This document shows, piece after piece, positions 48,100 through 58,397 of a stretch of 64,000 nt of DNA. Under the pieces are notes generated by a model. The model had not been told where the DNA came from. It did not search any database and saw only the letters and a list, made by a program, of their open reading frames with translations. The stretch lies in contig NZ_QBUC01000019.1 in NCBI RefSeq assembly GCF_003058165.1, positions 1 to 64,000 on the forward strand, written 5' to 3'. The stretch's first letter is position 1, and each line of letters begins with the position of its first letter. This stretch comes from Paenisporosarcina sp. OV554 (GTDB lineage Bacteria; Bacillota; Bacilli; Bacillales_A; Planococcaceae). Made by a program: the position numbers and the translations under genes.

Positions 48100-48669
48100 T
48101 TATTTCATTTGTATGAATGATAAAATCTCACTGCGCTTTATATCATCTTGTTCATAAATGCCACGTGCGACGGCTGTAACTGTTTTTGCTCCTGGCTTTT
48201 TAATTCCTCGCATGGTCATACACATATGCTCAGCTTCGATAATTACATATACTCCAAAAGGATTTAACATCTCCATAATTGAATCAGCAATAGTCGATGT
48301 AATTCTTTCTTGTAGTTGTGGACGTCTAGCCGTTGTTTCAACAGCCCTAGCTAATTTACTTAAACCTGTAACTACTCCGTCTCTCGGAATATAAGCGATA
48401 TGAGCTTTACCGTAAAAAGGCACTAAATGATGTTCACACATTGAATGAAACGGGATATCTTTTACTAAAACTAATTCTTCATGATCTTCGTGGAAGACGG
48501 TTTTAAAATATTCTTTTGGATCTTCATTCAAACCTGAAAACATTTCAGCATACATTTTCGCAACACGTTTTGGTGTTTCAAGTAATCCTTCACGTTCAGG
48601 ATTTTCTCCAACTGCTTCTAAAATCATTTTTACTGCTTCTTCTATTTTTTGTAAGTCAACCGTTGACAT
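48100..48669 (-). CDS. folE: GTP cyclohydrolase I
   Basis: 189-residue zinc enzyme starting folate synthesis (mtrA in B. subtilis). [20 protein letters not shown] has the zinc Cys/His, and [17 protein letters not shown] the second Cys. folE-mtrB pairing is that of B. subtilis. GGAGG lies before the ATG. Confidence 0.96.
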   Translation of the reverse strand: MSTVDLQKIEEAVKMILEAVGENPEREGLLETPKRVAKMYAEMFSGLNEDPKEYFKTVFHEDHEELVLVKDIPFHSMCEHHLVPFYGKAHIAYIPRDGVVTGLSKLARAVETTARRPQLQERITSTIADSIMEMLNPFGVYVIIEAEHMCMTMRGIKKPGAKTVTAVARGIYEQDDIKRSEILSFIQMK

Positions 48670-49087
48670 GCTTGACGCCTCCTAATAATAAAACACAACT
48701 ATCTTTGCCGTGTATTGGCTTTATGTAATTTACCGTGTAGTAATAGTGAACTTGGAAAGGTTTTCATTCTCTACGTTTGGCAATTGAAATTCGGGTAATA
48801 AAGACAACTGTTTCGGTATTAAATTCATGTAAATCGTAGCACACCATCAAATGTTACGCAAAAACGCTCAATTAGTCTATTCTTTTCAGAAATTACTTTT
48901 TCTATCCTTCTTGATTGTCTAAGATAATGTGTATTTTGTACTACATCTTATCTGCTGCTCCACGAGAGGGATAGTAGAATTAGGAGGAAATTGGATAGTT
49001 ACGACAATAATTCATGAATATGCGACAAAGCAGCCTCTATCATCATTTTGCATGTCAAGATGATAATTCACTTCACTTAAGAGCATA
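48670..49087. other. Intergenic region upstream of folE
   Basis: About 420 bases with no convincing gene. A TAGGAGGAAATTG at 48980-48992 on the plus strand would open only eight codons. The region holds the two-unit copy of the 21-bp repeat (48998-49030). The folE promoter is presumably here but was not located with confidence. Confidence 0.5.
48998..49030 (-). repeat. Two-unit copy of the 21-bp-period motif
   Basis: Minus strand: TTTGTCGCATATTC then ATTATTGTCGTAACTATCC. The GTC cores are exactly 21 bases apart (plus-strand GAC at 49003 and 49024), the same spacing as in the array at 23811-23912, and GTCGTAACT and CAACTATCC-like ends match units there. Confidence 0.55.
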
Positions 49088-49132
49088 CAAAAAAGAACGA
49101 CTTTTGTAATTTCTCACAAAAGTCGTTCTTTA
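49088..49132 (-). terminator. Terminator of hbs
   Basis: Minus strand: AAAGAACGACTTTTGTGA, loop, TCACAAAAGTCGTTCTTT-type arms with T-run. Stem of about 16 bp. Confidence 0.85.
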
Positions 49133-49148
49133 TGTAATTACACGCGTT

Positions 49149-49421
49149 TTATTTTACCGCGTCTTTAAGAGCTTTACCTGGTTTGAAAGCAGGTACTTTA
49201 CTTGCAGCAATGTCGATTTCCATACCTGTTTGTGGGTTACGACCCTTACGAGCAGCACGTTCACGAACCTCAAAGTTACCAAATCCAATAAGTTGGATTT
49301 TTTCACCTTTAGCAAGAGCATCTTGAATTGTATCAAATACAGCATCAACTGCTTTAGAAGCATCTTTTTTAGAAAGTTCTGTACCTTCAGCTACTGAGTT
49401 TACTAATTCTGTTTTATTCAC
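49149..49421 (-). CDS. hbs: HU-type nucleoid protein HBsu
   Basis: 90-residue DNA-bending protein. [20 protein letters not shown] is the arm signature and [14 protein letters not shown] the C-terminus. The frame opens with GTG 49430 inside the AGGAGG, so GTG 49421 (eight bases after it) is the start; the resulting VNKTELV matches the family N-terminus. Confidence 0.97.
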   Translation of the reverse strand: MNKTELVNSVAEGTELSKKDASKAVDAVFDTIQDALAKGEKIQLIGFGNFEVRERAARKGRNPQTGMEIDIAASKVPAFKPGKALKDAVK

Positions 49422-49544
49422 ACCATTCACCTCCTCTCAAAGGGGATGGAATCTCAATCATGTAAAAAGAGTATCATAACCAAAAAGGCTACGCAACAAT
49501 ATTTCCACGAGAATTACCAACTTCATGCAGAAAATCCATCCAGA

Positions 49545-49592
49545 ATAAAAAGAACAGGACTATTCGCATAGGTAAATGCGCAGTCCTGCTCT
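49545..49592 (-). terminator. Terminator of spoIVA
   Basis: Minus strand: AGAGCAGGACT, inner stem with GCGCA/TGCG, AGTCCTGTTCT, then TTTTATTC. Confidence 0.85.
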
Positions 49593-49595
49593 CTA

Positions 49596-51074
49596 TTATA
49601 GGATAAACGTTACCATACCACGATCGCCTTCATTAACCATTCGTTCAATCGTTTCTCTCATACGTTTCTTCGCATGTGTTGGTACAGCATCTGATTTATA
49701 GCGCATACTCTCTCTTAACATCTCGTGTAAAGGTGTTCCAAATAACGATGTTGCCCACAGTGCTTCACGATTGTGATAATAGGCTTCTTTTAAATCTTTT
49801 AACAGTTGTTGACTGTGGAATTCAGAACCAATTAATGGTGAGAATTCTGCATCCATGTCAATACGAATAATATGAAGTGAAGGAGCTTTGGCTTTCATTC
49901 GTACACCAAAGAAATCATTTTGTTTAATTAATTCTGGAGCAGTAGGTTGAAACTCTTGTACCGATGGCATTGATACACCGTACCCAGTCTCTTGTGCCAT
50001 TTCAATTGCTTCATGGAATCGTAAATACGATTTTTTTGCATATGAAGATTCTTTAACGTATGATAGCCAGTCTTTTTTTGTAACAATTGGCTCATCCAAG
50101 AAGTCCGAATAGGCTTGTTGGAACGCCTCATCTGTTATTTCGATTTGAATAGATGCTTTTCCTTTTCCTGCATCTACTTCAATCACTTCAGCATTTTCAA
50201 CAAAAGGTTCATCACATATAAATGTGGCCAAATCTTTCACATCACGGATTTTTGAAACTTGTGTAGACCAAGAATCAATTGAATTTTGAAGGGACTCTTT
50301 TAAAGGATGATCATTTTCCAAAACGTCCATCCAGTCCGGTTTCAGTAACTCAAATGTTGTCACAGGGAATTCATAAAGTGCCTCTTTTAATACAACTTGA
50401 ATTTCTTGAACTGACATCCGATCAACCGCTGCTGCAATCACGGGTACATTGTACTTTTCGGATAATTCTTTACGCAAATGATCTGTTTGATCAGTACCTG
50501 GAAATCTAGTATTAAGCAAAATAACAAATGGTTTCCCAATTTCTTTTAACTGACCAACGATTTCTTCTTCTACTTTTTCAACAGCTGCTCTTGGAATTTC
50601 GTTGACCGAGCCATCCGTTGTCATCACGATTCCTATAGTAGAATGATCTCTGATTACCTTATCCGTACCAATTCGTGCGGCTTCTTCAAATGGGATCGGA
50701 TCATGATGCCAAGGCGTATGAACCAATTTTGGCCCATTCTCGTCTTCATGACCTTTTGCACCCTCTACAATATATCCTACACAGTCCGCTAAGCGAATAT
50801 TGAAACGGAATGCATCATCGCCTACCTGAATGCTAGTACCATGAGCGGGTACGAATTTTGGTTCGGCTGTCATAATTACTGCTCCAGGAGAGCTTTGAGG
50901 TAGTTCATCTTGTGCACGAAGTCTGTCCACTTCATCCGTCATATTAGGTATTACTAAACTCTCCATAACTCGTTTTACAAAAGTAGATTTTCCGATTCGC
51001 ACCGGTCCAACCACGCCAATATATACATCACCATTTGTCCGTTCGGCTATTTGTTGATAAAGCTCTTCAGCCAT
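49596..51074 (-). CDS. spoIVA: Spore coat morphogenetic ATPase SpoIVA
   Basis: 492-residue protein that polymerises with ATP on the forespore surface to form the coat base. Walker A is VGPVRIGKST near residue 26, followed by the sensor-like VMTTDGSV and a long C-terminal region for membrane targeting by SpoVM. Length equals B. subtilis SpoIVA. AAGGGGG seven bases before ATG 51074 sets the start. Made in the mother cell during sporulation; the clearest proof that the organism forms endospores. Confidence 0.97.
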   Translation of the reverse strand: MAEELYQQIAERTNGDVYIGVVGPVRIGKSTFVKRVMESLVIPNMTDEVDRLRAQDELPQSSPGAVIMTAEPKFVPAHGTSIQVGDDAFRFNIRLADCVGYIVEGAKGHEDENGPKLVHTPWHHDPIPFEEAARIGTDKVIRDHSTIGIVMTTDGSVNEIPRAAVEKVEEEIVGQLKEIGKPFVILLNTRFPGTDQTDHLRKELSEKYNVPVIAAAVDRMSVQEIQVVLKEALYEFPVTTFELLKPDWMDVLENDHPLKESLQNSIDSWSTQVSKIRDVKDLATFICDEPFVENAEVIEVDAGKGKASIQIEITDEAFQQAYSDFLDEPIVTKKDWLSYVKESSYAKKSYLRFHEAIEMAQETGYGVSMPSVQEFQPTAPELIKQNDFFGVRMKAKAPSLHIIRIDMDAEFSPLIGSEFHSQQLLKDLKEAYYHNREALWATSLFGTPLHEMLRESMRYKSDAVPTHAKKRMRETIERMVNEGDRGMVTFIL

Positions 51075-51113
51075 ATCATGGCCCCCTTTCCTACGCACTT
51101 TATTTTATGCACC

Positions 51114-51147
51114 AAAAAAACGTTTCATGCATATGCATGAAACGTTT
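51114..51147 (-). terminator. Terminator of yphF
   Basis: Minus strand: AAACGTTTCATGC, AT, GCATGAAACGTTT, then seven T. Thirteen-bp stem. Confidence 0.9.
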
Positions 51148-51151
51148 GTCT

Positions 51152-51862
51152 TTATTTCTTTAATAAGAATTCTGGTTCATTATTTTTATTAACAGTATAC
51201 GGCAGTGAATACGCAGGTAGCACAGGGTATTTATCAACTAAAAGATAACGAATATCTTCACCTGGTTTTACTGTAGGCTTATCTTCTTGAAGAACACGAT
51301 TCAGTTCGATTGAGTAATCGATATAAATGGTTCCATCTCCAGTAGCCACTAACGGCAGATTAACATCTGAATAAGGACTAGGAACCGTTTGTTCCTCTTT
51401 AAAGCCCATAATTTTATAGTCTAATTTATATACATTTTCGGCTATTTCTCCAGCTATCGGACCATAACCATTCACACCAAGTTTAATATTTAAATCTCTA
51501 ATTTTTTCAGCAGAACGTAAATCAACTAATTTGACAGTCGGATTTTCTTCGACATCAATAATAACATATTGAAAGAGTCCACCGTTTTCGTAAGCGTTTG
51601 GTGGAATTTCACTTAAATAGGCAGGGACAATTTTTTGAAACTCAATAGGGTATTTAATGTATTGATCAACACTTTGATCTCTAGTTTTTATTGGAAGTAA
51701 ACCACCTGAAGCTTCTTGATACTTATCGACAGCCACTTGAACTGAATTTAGTTGATCTTCATATGGTTTTTGATTTTCAGCACGCTCTGACTCTGGATAC
51801 ATACAACCTGATAACAGTATTGATGTAAAGAATAATAGACTAATAAGTGATATTTTTTTCAT
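51152..51862 (-). CDS. yphF: YphF, lipoprotein
   Basis: 236-residue protein with a lipoprotein signal (SLISLLFFTSILLSGC, lipobox LSGC at 16-19). The mature part is mostly beta and conserved in Bacillales, function unknown. It lies ten bases after yphE, and the yphE-yphF-spoIVA order is that of B. subtilis. Confidence 0.85.
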   Translation of the reverse strand: MKKISLISLLFFTSILLSGCMYPESERAENQKPYEDQLNSVQVAVDKYQEASGGLLPIKTRDQSVDQYIKYPIEFQKIVPAYLSEIPPNAYENGGLFQYVIIDVEENPTVKLVDLRSAEKIRDLNIKLGVNGYGPIAGEIAENVYKLDYKIMGFKEEQTVPSPYSDVNLPLVATGDGTIYIDYSIELNRVLQEDKPTVKPGEDIRYLLVDKYPVLPAYSLPYTVNKNNEPEFLLKK

Positions 51863-51871
51863 TTCCTCACC

Positions 51872-52075
51872 TCACGAGCTTCCAGTTGGACCAGAAAATA
51901 CAATATAAATCATACTTAAAAATCCACCTATTAAAAGTACATAAGCTACAGTTGCAAAAATAAATTTAATTAAACGATTATTGATTTTGTGTCTACTTAT
52001 ATAAATTAAACCCATAGAAATCATCAAAAAGCCCATGGAAGCAAATGAAACCCACATTTTATCTAGTGATGACAT
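51872..52075 (-). CDS. yphE: YphE, DUF2768 membrane protein
   Basis: 67-residue protein with two membrane helices (about 6-26 and 38-61) split by a short basic loop (SRHKINNRLIK). Function unknown. ATG 52075 is behind AAGGTGG; the frame is open to 52087. Confidence 0.8.
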   Translation of the reverse strand: MSSLDKMWVSFASMGFLMISMGLIYISRHKINNRLIKFIFATVAYVLLIGGFLSMIYIVFSGPTGSS

Positions 52076-52118
52076 AAATTTAACCACCTTCCACTATCTC
52101 TAGCAAATAATTATATCA

Positions 52119-52156
52119 TGAAAAAACAAGAGGCGCAGACTCACTACCTCTTGTTT
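52119..52156 (-). terminator. Terminator of gpsA
   Basis: Minus strand: AAACAAGAGG, 13-base loop, CCTCTTGTTT, then TTTC. Confidence 0.8.
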
Positions 52157-52165
52157 TGTGACGAT

Positions 52166-53188
52166 TTAAAGATATTCAAATAAGTCTTCCATCTCTTGTT
52201 TCTTAACACGATCCATTAATTGATCCACTGCGGTTTTCGGGTTGACTTGTTCAAATAACACAGCATATAATGCGCTTGTTATTGGCATTGGCACATCATG
52301 AAATTTAGATAATTGATAAGCGGCTTTTGTCGTTCTCACGCCTTCTACAACCATACCCATTTGATCTAATACTTCATCTAACTTCATGCCTTTACCTAAT
52401 AGGTTCCCAGCACGCCAATTTCTTGAATGGACGCTAGTACAAGTCACTATTAAATCACCTATTCCAGTTAAACCAGAAAACGTTAAAGGATTAGCACCCA
52501 TTTTGGTTCCAAGACGGGCAATTTCAGCTAGACCTCTTGTAATTAAAGCAGCCTTTGCATTATCACCGTATCCTAGGCCATCAGAAATGCCTGCACCTAA
52601 TGCAATAATATTTTTTAATGCCCCACCAATTTCGACGCCAATAACGTCTGAATTAGTATAGACACGGAAATTGCCGTTCATAAATAAGTCTTGTACTTTC
52701 TCAGCATAGTGAATCTCTTCGCAAGCAGCCGTTACAGTAGTAGGGTGTTTTAACACTACTTCTTCTGCGTGACTCGGTCCAGAAAGAACCACTATTTCTT
52801 CAATTAAATGCGCAGGTATTTCTTCTCGCATAACTTCAGAAATTCGCTTTAAGGAATCGGGTTCAATCCCTTTAGATACATGAACGAAAAGAATGGGTTC
52901 CTGAATCCACTCTTTTAAATCACGACAAACTTCTCGAATCCCTTTAGTTGGGACAGCCATCACGATTATTTTTCCGTGGGTGGCTGCATCTTTTAATGAT
53001 GAAGTGGCTGTTAATGTAGATGGTAGCACTGTTCCAGGAAGATATTTTTCATTGGAATGTTGATTATTAATTTCAGTTGCTTGATCTTCTCGGTGCGACC
53101 AAAGCAAACAATTGTGTCCATTTTCTGCAAGGACCATACTGAGAGCTGTCCCCCAACTGCCGGCACCTAAAACGACTGCTTTTTCCAT
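52166..53188 (-). CDS. gpsA: Glycerol-3-phosphate dehydrogenase (NAD(P)+)
   Basis: 340-residue enzyme making sn-glycerol-3-phosphate for phospholipids. [20 protein letters not shown] binds NAD(P), VSKGIE and GPSHAEEV are substrate blocks, and [19 protein letters not shown] holds the catalytic Lys. It pairs with plsC (56997-57581) in lipid synthesis. It lies 28 bases after der. Confidence 0.96.
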   Translation of the reverse strand: MEKAVVLGAGSWGTALSMVLAENGHNCLLWSHREDQATEINNQHSNEKYLPGTVLPSTLTATSSLKDAATHGKIIVMAVPTKGIREVCRDLKEWIQEPILFVHVSKGIEPDSLKRISEVMREEIPAHLIEEIVVLSGPSHAEEVVLKHPTTVTAACEEIHYAEKVQDLFMNGNFRVYTNSDVIGVEIGGALKNIIALGAGISDGLGYGDNAKAALITRGLAEIARLGTKMGANPLTFSGLTGIGDLIVTCTSVHSRNWRAGNLLGKGMKLDEVLDQMGMVVEGVRTTKAAYQLSKFHDVPMPITSALYAVLFEQVNPKTAVDQLMDRVKKQEMEDLFEYL

Positions 53189-53215
53189 GTTTTAAATCTC
53201 CCTTACTGATACAAA

Positions 53216-54526
53216 TTACGTTCTAGCACGTGTAATAAGGCGAATTGGTGTTCCTTCGAAATCGAAGGATTCACGAATTCGATTTTCTAAGAATCGCTCA
53301 TATGAGAAATGCATAATTTCTGGTTCGTTTACAAACACCACAAATGTTGGTGGCTTGATCGCAACTTGAGTGGCGTAGTAAATGCGCAGACGACGTCCTT
53401 TGTCTGTTGGAGCAGGGTTACGAGCAACTGAGTCTTCAATTACTTCGTTTAATACACTAGAAGTAACGCGCATTGCGTGATTTTCACTTACACGATTAAT
53501 AACTGGTAAAATGGAATGGACGCGTTGTTTCGTTACTGCAGAAACGAATATAATTGGAGCATAATCTAAGAACAAGAAATGAGCACGAATTAATTTAGTA
53601 GTTTTATTCATGGTTTTCTCATCTTTCTCTACTGCATCCCACTTATTAACTACGATAATAATTGCTTTACCCGCTTCATGCGCGTACCCAGCAATTTTTT
53701 TATCTTGCTCTTGAATACCTTCTTCTGCGTTTATAACAACTAAAACAACATCCGAGCGTTCGATTGCTTTTAATGCACGAAGCACACTATATTTTTCAGT
53801 GGTTTCGTAGACTTTTCCTTTTTTACGCATCCCAGCTGTATCGATAATGACATATGGTTGGTCTTCGTATTCATATTGCGTATCAATTGCATCACGAGTC
53901 GTTCCTGCAATTTCACTTACAATAACACGCTCATCACCTAAGAAAGAGTTCACTAAAGAAGACTTTCCAACATTAGGTCGACCAATTAATGAAAATTTAA
54001 TAACATTTTCAGGATAAATTTCTTCATCTTCGTCTGGGAAATTCTTCGCTACTTCATCTAATAAATCTCCAATACCAAGTCCATGAGAACCCGAAATCGG
54101 GAATGGTTCGCCGAATCCTAATGAATAAAAGTCATAAATCATAGGACGCATATCAGGATTATCAATTTTATTAATTGCCAACACGACAGGTTTTTTTGTT
54201 TTGTATAATATTTTCGCTACTTGCTCATCTGCTGCTGTGACACCTTCTCGACCATTCGTCAAGAAAATAATAACGTCTGATTCTTGGATGGCAATTTCAG
54301 CTTGAGCACGAATTTGTTCTAAGAAAGGCTCGTCCCCAATGTCAATTCCACCTGTATCAATTATATTAAATTCATGAGTTAACCAATCAGCAGAACTATA
54401 TATACGATCACGTGTTATTCCTGGAATATCTTCCACGATGGAAACGCGTTCTCCAACTATTCGATTAAAGATTGTTGATTTCCCTACATTTGGGCGACCA
54501 ACTATTGCTACTACCGGTTTAGGCAT
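53216..54526 (-). CDS. der: Ribosome-assembly GTPase Der (EngA)
   Basis: 436-residue double GTPase acting on the 50S subunit. Two G domains are visible: [19 protein letters not shown] (first) and [20 protein letters not shown] (second), followed by a C-terminal KH-like domain (about 350-436). GGAAGGATG precedes the ATG. Essential in B. subtilis. Confidence 0.97.
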   Translation of the reverse strand: MPKPVVAIVGRPNVGKSTIFNRIVGERVSIVEDIPGITRDRIYSSADWLTHEFNIIDTGGIDIGDEPFLEQIRAQAEIAIQESDVIIFLTNGREGVTAADEQVAKILYKTKKPVVLAINKIDNPDMRPMIYDFYSLGFGEPFPISGSHGLGIGDLLDEVAKNFPDEDEEIYPENVIKFSLIGRPNVGKSSLVNSFLGDERVIVSEIAGTTRDAIDTQYEYEDQPYVIIDTAGMRKKGKVYETTEKYSVLRALKAIERSDVVLVVINAEEGIQEQDKKIAGYAHEAGKAIIIVVNKWDAVEKDEKTMNKTTKLIRAHFLFLDYAPIIFVSAVTKQRVHSILPVINRVSENHAMRVTSSVLNEVIEDSVARNPAPTDKGRRLRIYYATQVAIKPPTFVVFVNEPEIMHFSYERFLENRIRESFDFEGTPIRLITRART

Positions 54527-54655
54527 ATTTATTTCATCCTTCCAAATTCTTCTCTAAAGTATTATACATAAGAAACGCATAAAACGCCATGTTCGCTCGA
54601 CATCGCAAAGCGGATATATGAAGCGAAAACCCTGTCAGACATTATTCCCTGGCCA

Positions 54656-54699
54656 AAATAAAGAGATGCAGACTTTGTATATGTCTACATCTCTTTATT
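54656..54699 (-). terminator. Hairpin after fni
   Basis: AATAAAGAGATGCAGAC / GTCTACATCTCTTTATT, a 17-bp stem with one mismatch that includes the fni stop. T-runs are short on both sides, so terminator function is likely but not strong. Confidence 0.6.
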
Positions 54700-55750
54700 A
54701 TTTACGATTTGCGTATGTATATGTATCGATACCGCGGTAAGTTAAATAATGATGTAATTCACCTGAAATAATTAATGGAACTTTTTGCAATTCTTCAATG
54801 GTATTCGCGCCAAGTGATACCATTAACATAGTCAAATCTTCAATTATTTCTTTAATTTCTTCAATCGTAGCTTGTTCCCCTTCTTCAACTAAGGTTTTTA
54901 ATACTTTGCCAGCCAAACCGACAGCAGATGCACCGAGTGATAAACATTTCACCATATCCAGTGCATGTTGAATGCCTCCAGAAGCTAATACAGGAACTTT
55001 AGAATTCAAACTAGTAGTTTCTATTAACGCTGCAGCTGTAGGAATTCCCCAATCATTAAAAAAGCTAAGTTTGCGATGTCGACGTTCATTTTCAATCGCC
55101 GCAAAATTGGTTCCACCAAAGCCTCCAATATCGATAGCCGCTACGTTTATTGATTGAAGTTTCATTGCCGCTTCGCGTGAAATTCCAAAACCTGTTTCTT
55201 TAACGATAACTGGTATATCCAGGTCGTTTACAAGCTGTTCTATTCTACTTAGTGCTCCACTGAAATCACGATCTCCTTCAGGCATCGTCAACTCTTGGAT
55301 GACATTAAGATGGATTTGTAGAGCGTTAGCTTCAAGCATATCGACAGCTCTTTTAGCTTGATCCACCGATGCTTCACTACCTAGGTTAGCAAAAATCAGG
55401 CCGTCTGGATTTTCTTTTCGAACGGTGGCAAATGTGGCAATTTCTTCTGGGTTCTTAATGGCGGCCATTTGAGAACCCACCGCCATTGGAATATTCATTT
55501 CACGAGAAATACGAGCTAATTGACTGTTCAACTCAGTCGTTCTAGCCCCTCCTCCACCTGTCATTGCATTAATATAAAAAGGCGAACCAAAAACGAGTTC
55601 GCCAAGTTGAGTTTGCAATGACACTTTATCCCAACTACTGTCAGGAAGAGCCTGATGTACAAAACGAATATCATCTAACCATGTTGCTCTAGATTGTCCT
55701 GTCGACAACGCGTGTTTTATGTGGTCCAATTTTCGTTCAGCTCTAGTCAT
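54698..55750 (-). CDS. fni: Type II isopentenyl-diphosphate isomerase
   Basis: 350-residue FMN- and NADPH-dependent isomerase of IPP and DMAPP. TGGGGARTTELN, GSQMAAI, IGGFGGTNFAAIEN and VLASGGIQHALDMVKCL are the flavin-binding blocks of the FMN-dependent fold. Supplies the substrate of HepS/HepT and other prenyl chains. It lies 12 bases after ypfD. Confidence 0.95.
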   Translation of the reverse strand: MTRAERKLDHIKHALSTGQSRATWLDDIRFVHQALPDSSWDKVSLQTQLGELVFGSPFYINAMTGGGGARTTELNSQLARISREMNIPMAVGSQMAAIKNPEEIATFATVRKENPDGLIFANLGSEASVDQAKRAVDMLEANALQIHLNVIQELTMPEGDRDFSGALSRIEQLVNDLDIPVIVKETGFGISREAAMKLQSINVAAIDIGGFGGTNFAAIENERRHRKLSFFNDWGIPTAAALIETTSLNSKVPVLASGGIQHALDMVKCLSLGASAVGLAGKVLKTLVEEGEQATIEEIKEIIEDLTMLMVSLGANTIEELQKVPLIISGELHHYLTYRGIDTYTYANRK

Positions 55751-55762
55751 TATTATGCTCCA

Positions 55763-56902
55763 TTATTTAAAGTGTTTTAATTTATCCCCAATAACATCAC
55801 TAATTGAAAAACCTTTTGATTCTTCAGGCATTTCATAATCATTACCTGAATATCCATCTTCTTTTTCAACTAAATCTTTAATGCTCAGTGATAATCGTTT
55901 ATCTTTTTTGTTAACGTCTAATACTTTTACTTGTACTTCTTGCCCTTCTTTTAACACTTCATGCGGTGTGCCAATATGAGAATGGGCAATTTGCGAGATA
56001 TGAACAAGGCCTTCAATGCCTGGGAATACTTCTATAAATGCTCCGTATGAAACAAGGCGTTTAATTGTACCTGTTTGGACTGATCCTCGAGGCGCTTTAT
56101 CTTCAATACCTTCCCACGGTCCTGGGAGAGTGTCTTTAATTGATAAAGAAATACGTTCGCTATCACGGTCAACGGACAAAACTTTCACTTTAACTTCTTG
56201 TCCTTCATGAATAACGTCTGAAACCTGCTCAACATGCTCATGAGATAGTTGAGAAATATGAACAAGTCCATCTACCCCACCTAAATCTACAAAAGCACCG
56301 AAAGCAGCAATACGTTGCACCGTTCCCGTTAATTCATCTCCAGCGTGAATGTGGTCAATAACGTCTTTCTTGTTTGACTCTTTTTGAGCTTCAACTACTG
56401 CGCGATGAGATAAGATTAATCGATTTTTATCTTTTTCCATTTCAACAATGATAAATGTTAGTAGTTTTCCTTTGTAATCATCGAACGATTCCACAAAGTG
56501 ATCTTCAACTAACGAAGCTGGAACAAATCCACGTAACCCGAGGTCAACTACAAGTCCACCTTTCACTACATCCTTCACTTCTGCTTCGATAATTTCGCCA
56601 CTATGAAACTTTTGTTCTAGCGAATCCCAAGCTTCAGCAGCATCAACTCTACGTTTAGATAACACAAAATTGTCGTCTTCTACTTTTGTAATAATTAAAT
56701 TTAATTCGTCACCGATGGAAACGACGTCAGAAGCTTTTTCAATGTGCAAGCTTGACAGTTCACTAATCGGGATTATTCCATCAAACGGTGCACCTTCAAT
56801 TGTGACAGTTACTGCCTTATCCTCAACTTGGGCAACCGTTCCTTTTACAAGATTCCCTTCACGGAAGTCCTGGTTTTCCTGCAAGTTCATTTCCTCAGAC
56901 AT
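55763..56902 (-). CDS. ypfD: Ribosomal protein S1 homologue YpfD
   Basis: 379-residue RNA-binding protein with four S1 domains (about 18-88, 104-170, 190-257, 276-343; for example GGLVVDLGLRGFVPASL, GAFVDLGGVDGLVHISQ). Gram-negative S1 has six. In Bacillales this form is not stably bound to the ribosome. AAGGAGG sets ATG 56902; the frame is open to 56929. Order ypfD-fni. Confidence 0.93.
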   Translation of the reverse strand: MSEEMNLQENQDFREGNLVKGTVAQVEDKAVTVTIEGAPFDGIIPISELSSLHIEKASDVVSIGDELNLIITKVEDDNFVLSKRRVDAAEAWDSLEQKFHSGEIIEAEVKDVVKGGLVVDLGLRGFVPASLVEDHFVESFDDYKGKLLTFIIVEMEKDKNRLILSHRAVVEAQKESNKKDVIDHIHAGDELTGTVQRIAAFGAFVDLGGVDGLVHISQLSHEHVEQVSDVIHEGQEVKVKVLSVDRDSERISLSIKDTLPGPWEGIEDKAPRGSVQTGTIKRLVSYGAFIEVFPGIEGLVHISQIAHSHIGTPHEVLKEGQEVQVKVLDVNKKDKRLSLSIKDLVEKEDGYSGNDYEMPEESKGFSISDVIGDKLKHFK

Positions 56903-56996
56903 ATAGAATCCTCCTTCACAACGTTCCACTCTTTATTTTATGCGAATTCTCTAATAAAAACAAAAATTTACCCTTTAATTTGAAAAAAACTAAATA

Positions 56997-57581
56997 TTAC
57001 GATTTATTTTGGTCTAATAACTTTTGAATTTCATTCATAATTACTGTAGTGACTTCTTCAGCAGTCGCTTTTCGATCGCGGTAAGGTTGCATGTCAATCG
57101 GCTTACCATAAACCACTTTTAATCGTTTAAGAGGCTTATATGGACCAATAATGGCACAAGGAACAACATTCGCATCCCCTTTTAAAGCAAAAAAGCCAGC
57201 TCCTGAGAAGCCTTTCCCGAGCTTACCATCCGTATTTCGAGTTCCTTCTGGAAAAAGACCCATTACATCTCCGTTTTTCAATAAGGCTAATGCTTTTCTT
57301 AATGCTTCACGGTCACTCAATCCTCTTTTAACAGGAAATGCATTTATTTTCGGCAATAGAGGTTTTAATATTGGCATATGAAAAAGCTCTTCCTTAGCCA
57401 TAAAATGAACCGGGCGTGGAGCAGTAATTCCCACTACTGGAGGATCAAGAGCATCGATATGGTTTGAGCAAATTAAAACTCCGCCGGTTTTCGGAAAATG
57501 TTCTAACCCTTTTACATCAAAACGATATATCGGCTTTAATGTGATCCAAACGAAATTTTTAGCAAATTGGTACATGTTCAT
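56997..57581 (-). CDS. plsC: 1-acylglycerol-3-phosphate acyltransferase
   Basis: 194-residue membrane-associated acyltransferase. The NHIDALDPP (NHX4D type) motif and FPEGTRN are the catalytic and phosphate-binding motifs. It lies directly after cmk (stop and start adjacent), a common cmk-plsC pair. Start ATG 57581. Confidence 0.93.
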   Translation of the reverse strand: MNMYQFAKNFVWITLKPIYRFDVKGLEHFPKTGGVLICSNHIDALDPPVVGITAPRPVHFMAKEELFHMPILKPLLPKINAFPVKRGLSDREALRKALALLKNGDVMGLFPEGTRNTDGKLGKGFSGAGFFALKGDANVVPCAIIGPYKPLKRLKVVYGKPIDMQPYRDRKATAEEVTTVIMNEIQKLLDQNKS

Positions 57582-58256
57582 TTAGCTCATCCTTTCTTTC
57601 GCTAATTGAATAATGTGATTAGCTGCTTCATTAATTGTTAAATTTGTGGTATCCAAGTAAATTGCATCTTTTGCCTGAATAAGGGGTGAAGCTTGTCGTT
57701 CGCTATCCATTTTATCTCGTTCTGCAATTTCTTTTTTCAGTTGATCTACATGTGAAACAATGCCACGTCGCTCATTATCTAACTGGCGTCGTTTCGCTCG
57801 TTCATCAACAGTTGCAGACATAAAGACTTTTAATTCAGCATCAACTAACACATGTGTCCCGATGTCGCGGCCATCCATCACCACACCACCACTTTCAGCC
57901 ATTTTCAATTGCCGACTAACCATTTCTTCTCGTAAACTTGCATGTACAGCTACGGCAGAAACAGAAGATGTCACAAGGGTGGAACGAATCGCTTCTGAAA
58001 CATTCTCACCATCTAAATAAACAAGTTGTCCATCATGAGATGGGATTAATTCAATTTTGGTTTCTAGAAGCAAGTTTGTTAAGGCCTCTTCATTTTCTAA
58101 ATCTATGTGACGTTCAAGTGCTTTATACGTAATTGCTCGATACATAGCTCCTGTATCAATATATGTAAAACCAAGTTCTTCAGCAGCGAGTTTTGCTATT
58201 GTGCTTTTTCCTGCAGCTGCAGGCCCATCAATCGCTATTTGTATACTGTTTTTCAC
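57582..58256 (-). CDS. cmk: Cytidylate kinase
   Basis: 224-residue (d)CMP kinase. DGPAAAGKSTIAKLAAEELG is the P-loop, YIDTGAMYRAITYKAL and VVMDGRDIGTHVLVDA complete the site. The frame starts at ATG 58265, only three bases after AGGAG; GTG 58256 (VKNSIQIAIDG) is spaced better and fits homology. Confidence 0.95.
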   Translation of the reverse strand: MKNSIQIAIDGPAAAGKSTIAKLAAEELGFTYIDTGAMYRAITYKALERHIDLENEEALTNLLLETKIELIPSHDGQLVYLDGENVSEAIRSTLVTSSVSAVAVHASLREEMVSRQLKMAESGGVVMDGRDIGTHVLVDAELKVFMSATVDERAKRRQLDNERRGIVSHVDQLKKEIAERDKMDSERQASPLIQAKDAIYLDTTNLTINEAANHIIQLAKERMS

Positions 58257-58300
58257 ATCATCCACTCCTATACGTTCTCACACATAATTGTAACACAGGA

Positions 58301-58331
58301 GGCAAAAAAAAAGCCCACTAGTGTGAGCTTC
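58301..58331 (-). terminator. Terminator of the sleB-ypeB operon
   Basis: Minus strand: AAGCTCAC, ACTA, GTGGGCTT (one T-G pair), then nine T. Confidence 0.85.
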
Positions 58332-58397
58332 CGTAGGGGTGAATTTAATACTAATCAACAGTTTTATGTTTTGGTTTCGTTTTAAATCTAAAATTTC

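Noticed and set aside
48960-49000. Possible TRAP binding site (GAG, TAG, TAG, TAG, GAG, TAG) on the plus strand
   Set aside because: Spacing is irregular (0 to 9 bases) and no plus-strand gene follows; hbs and folE are on the minus strand.
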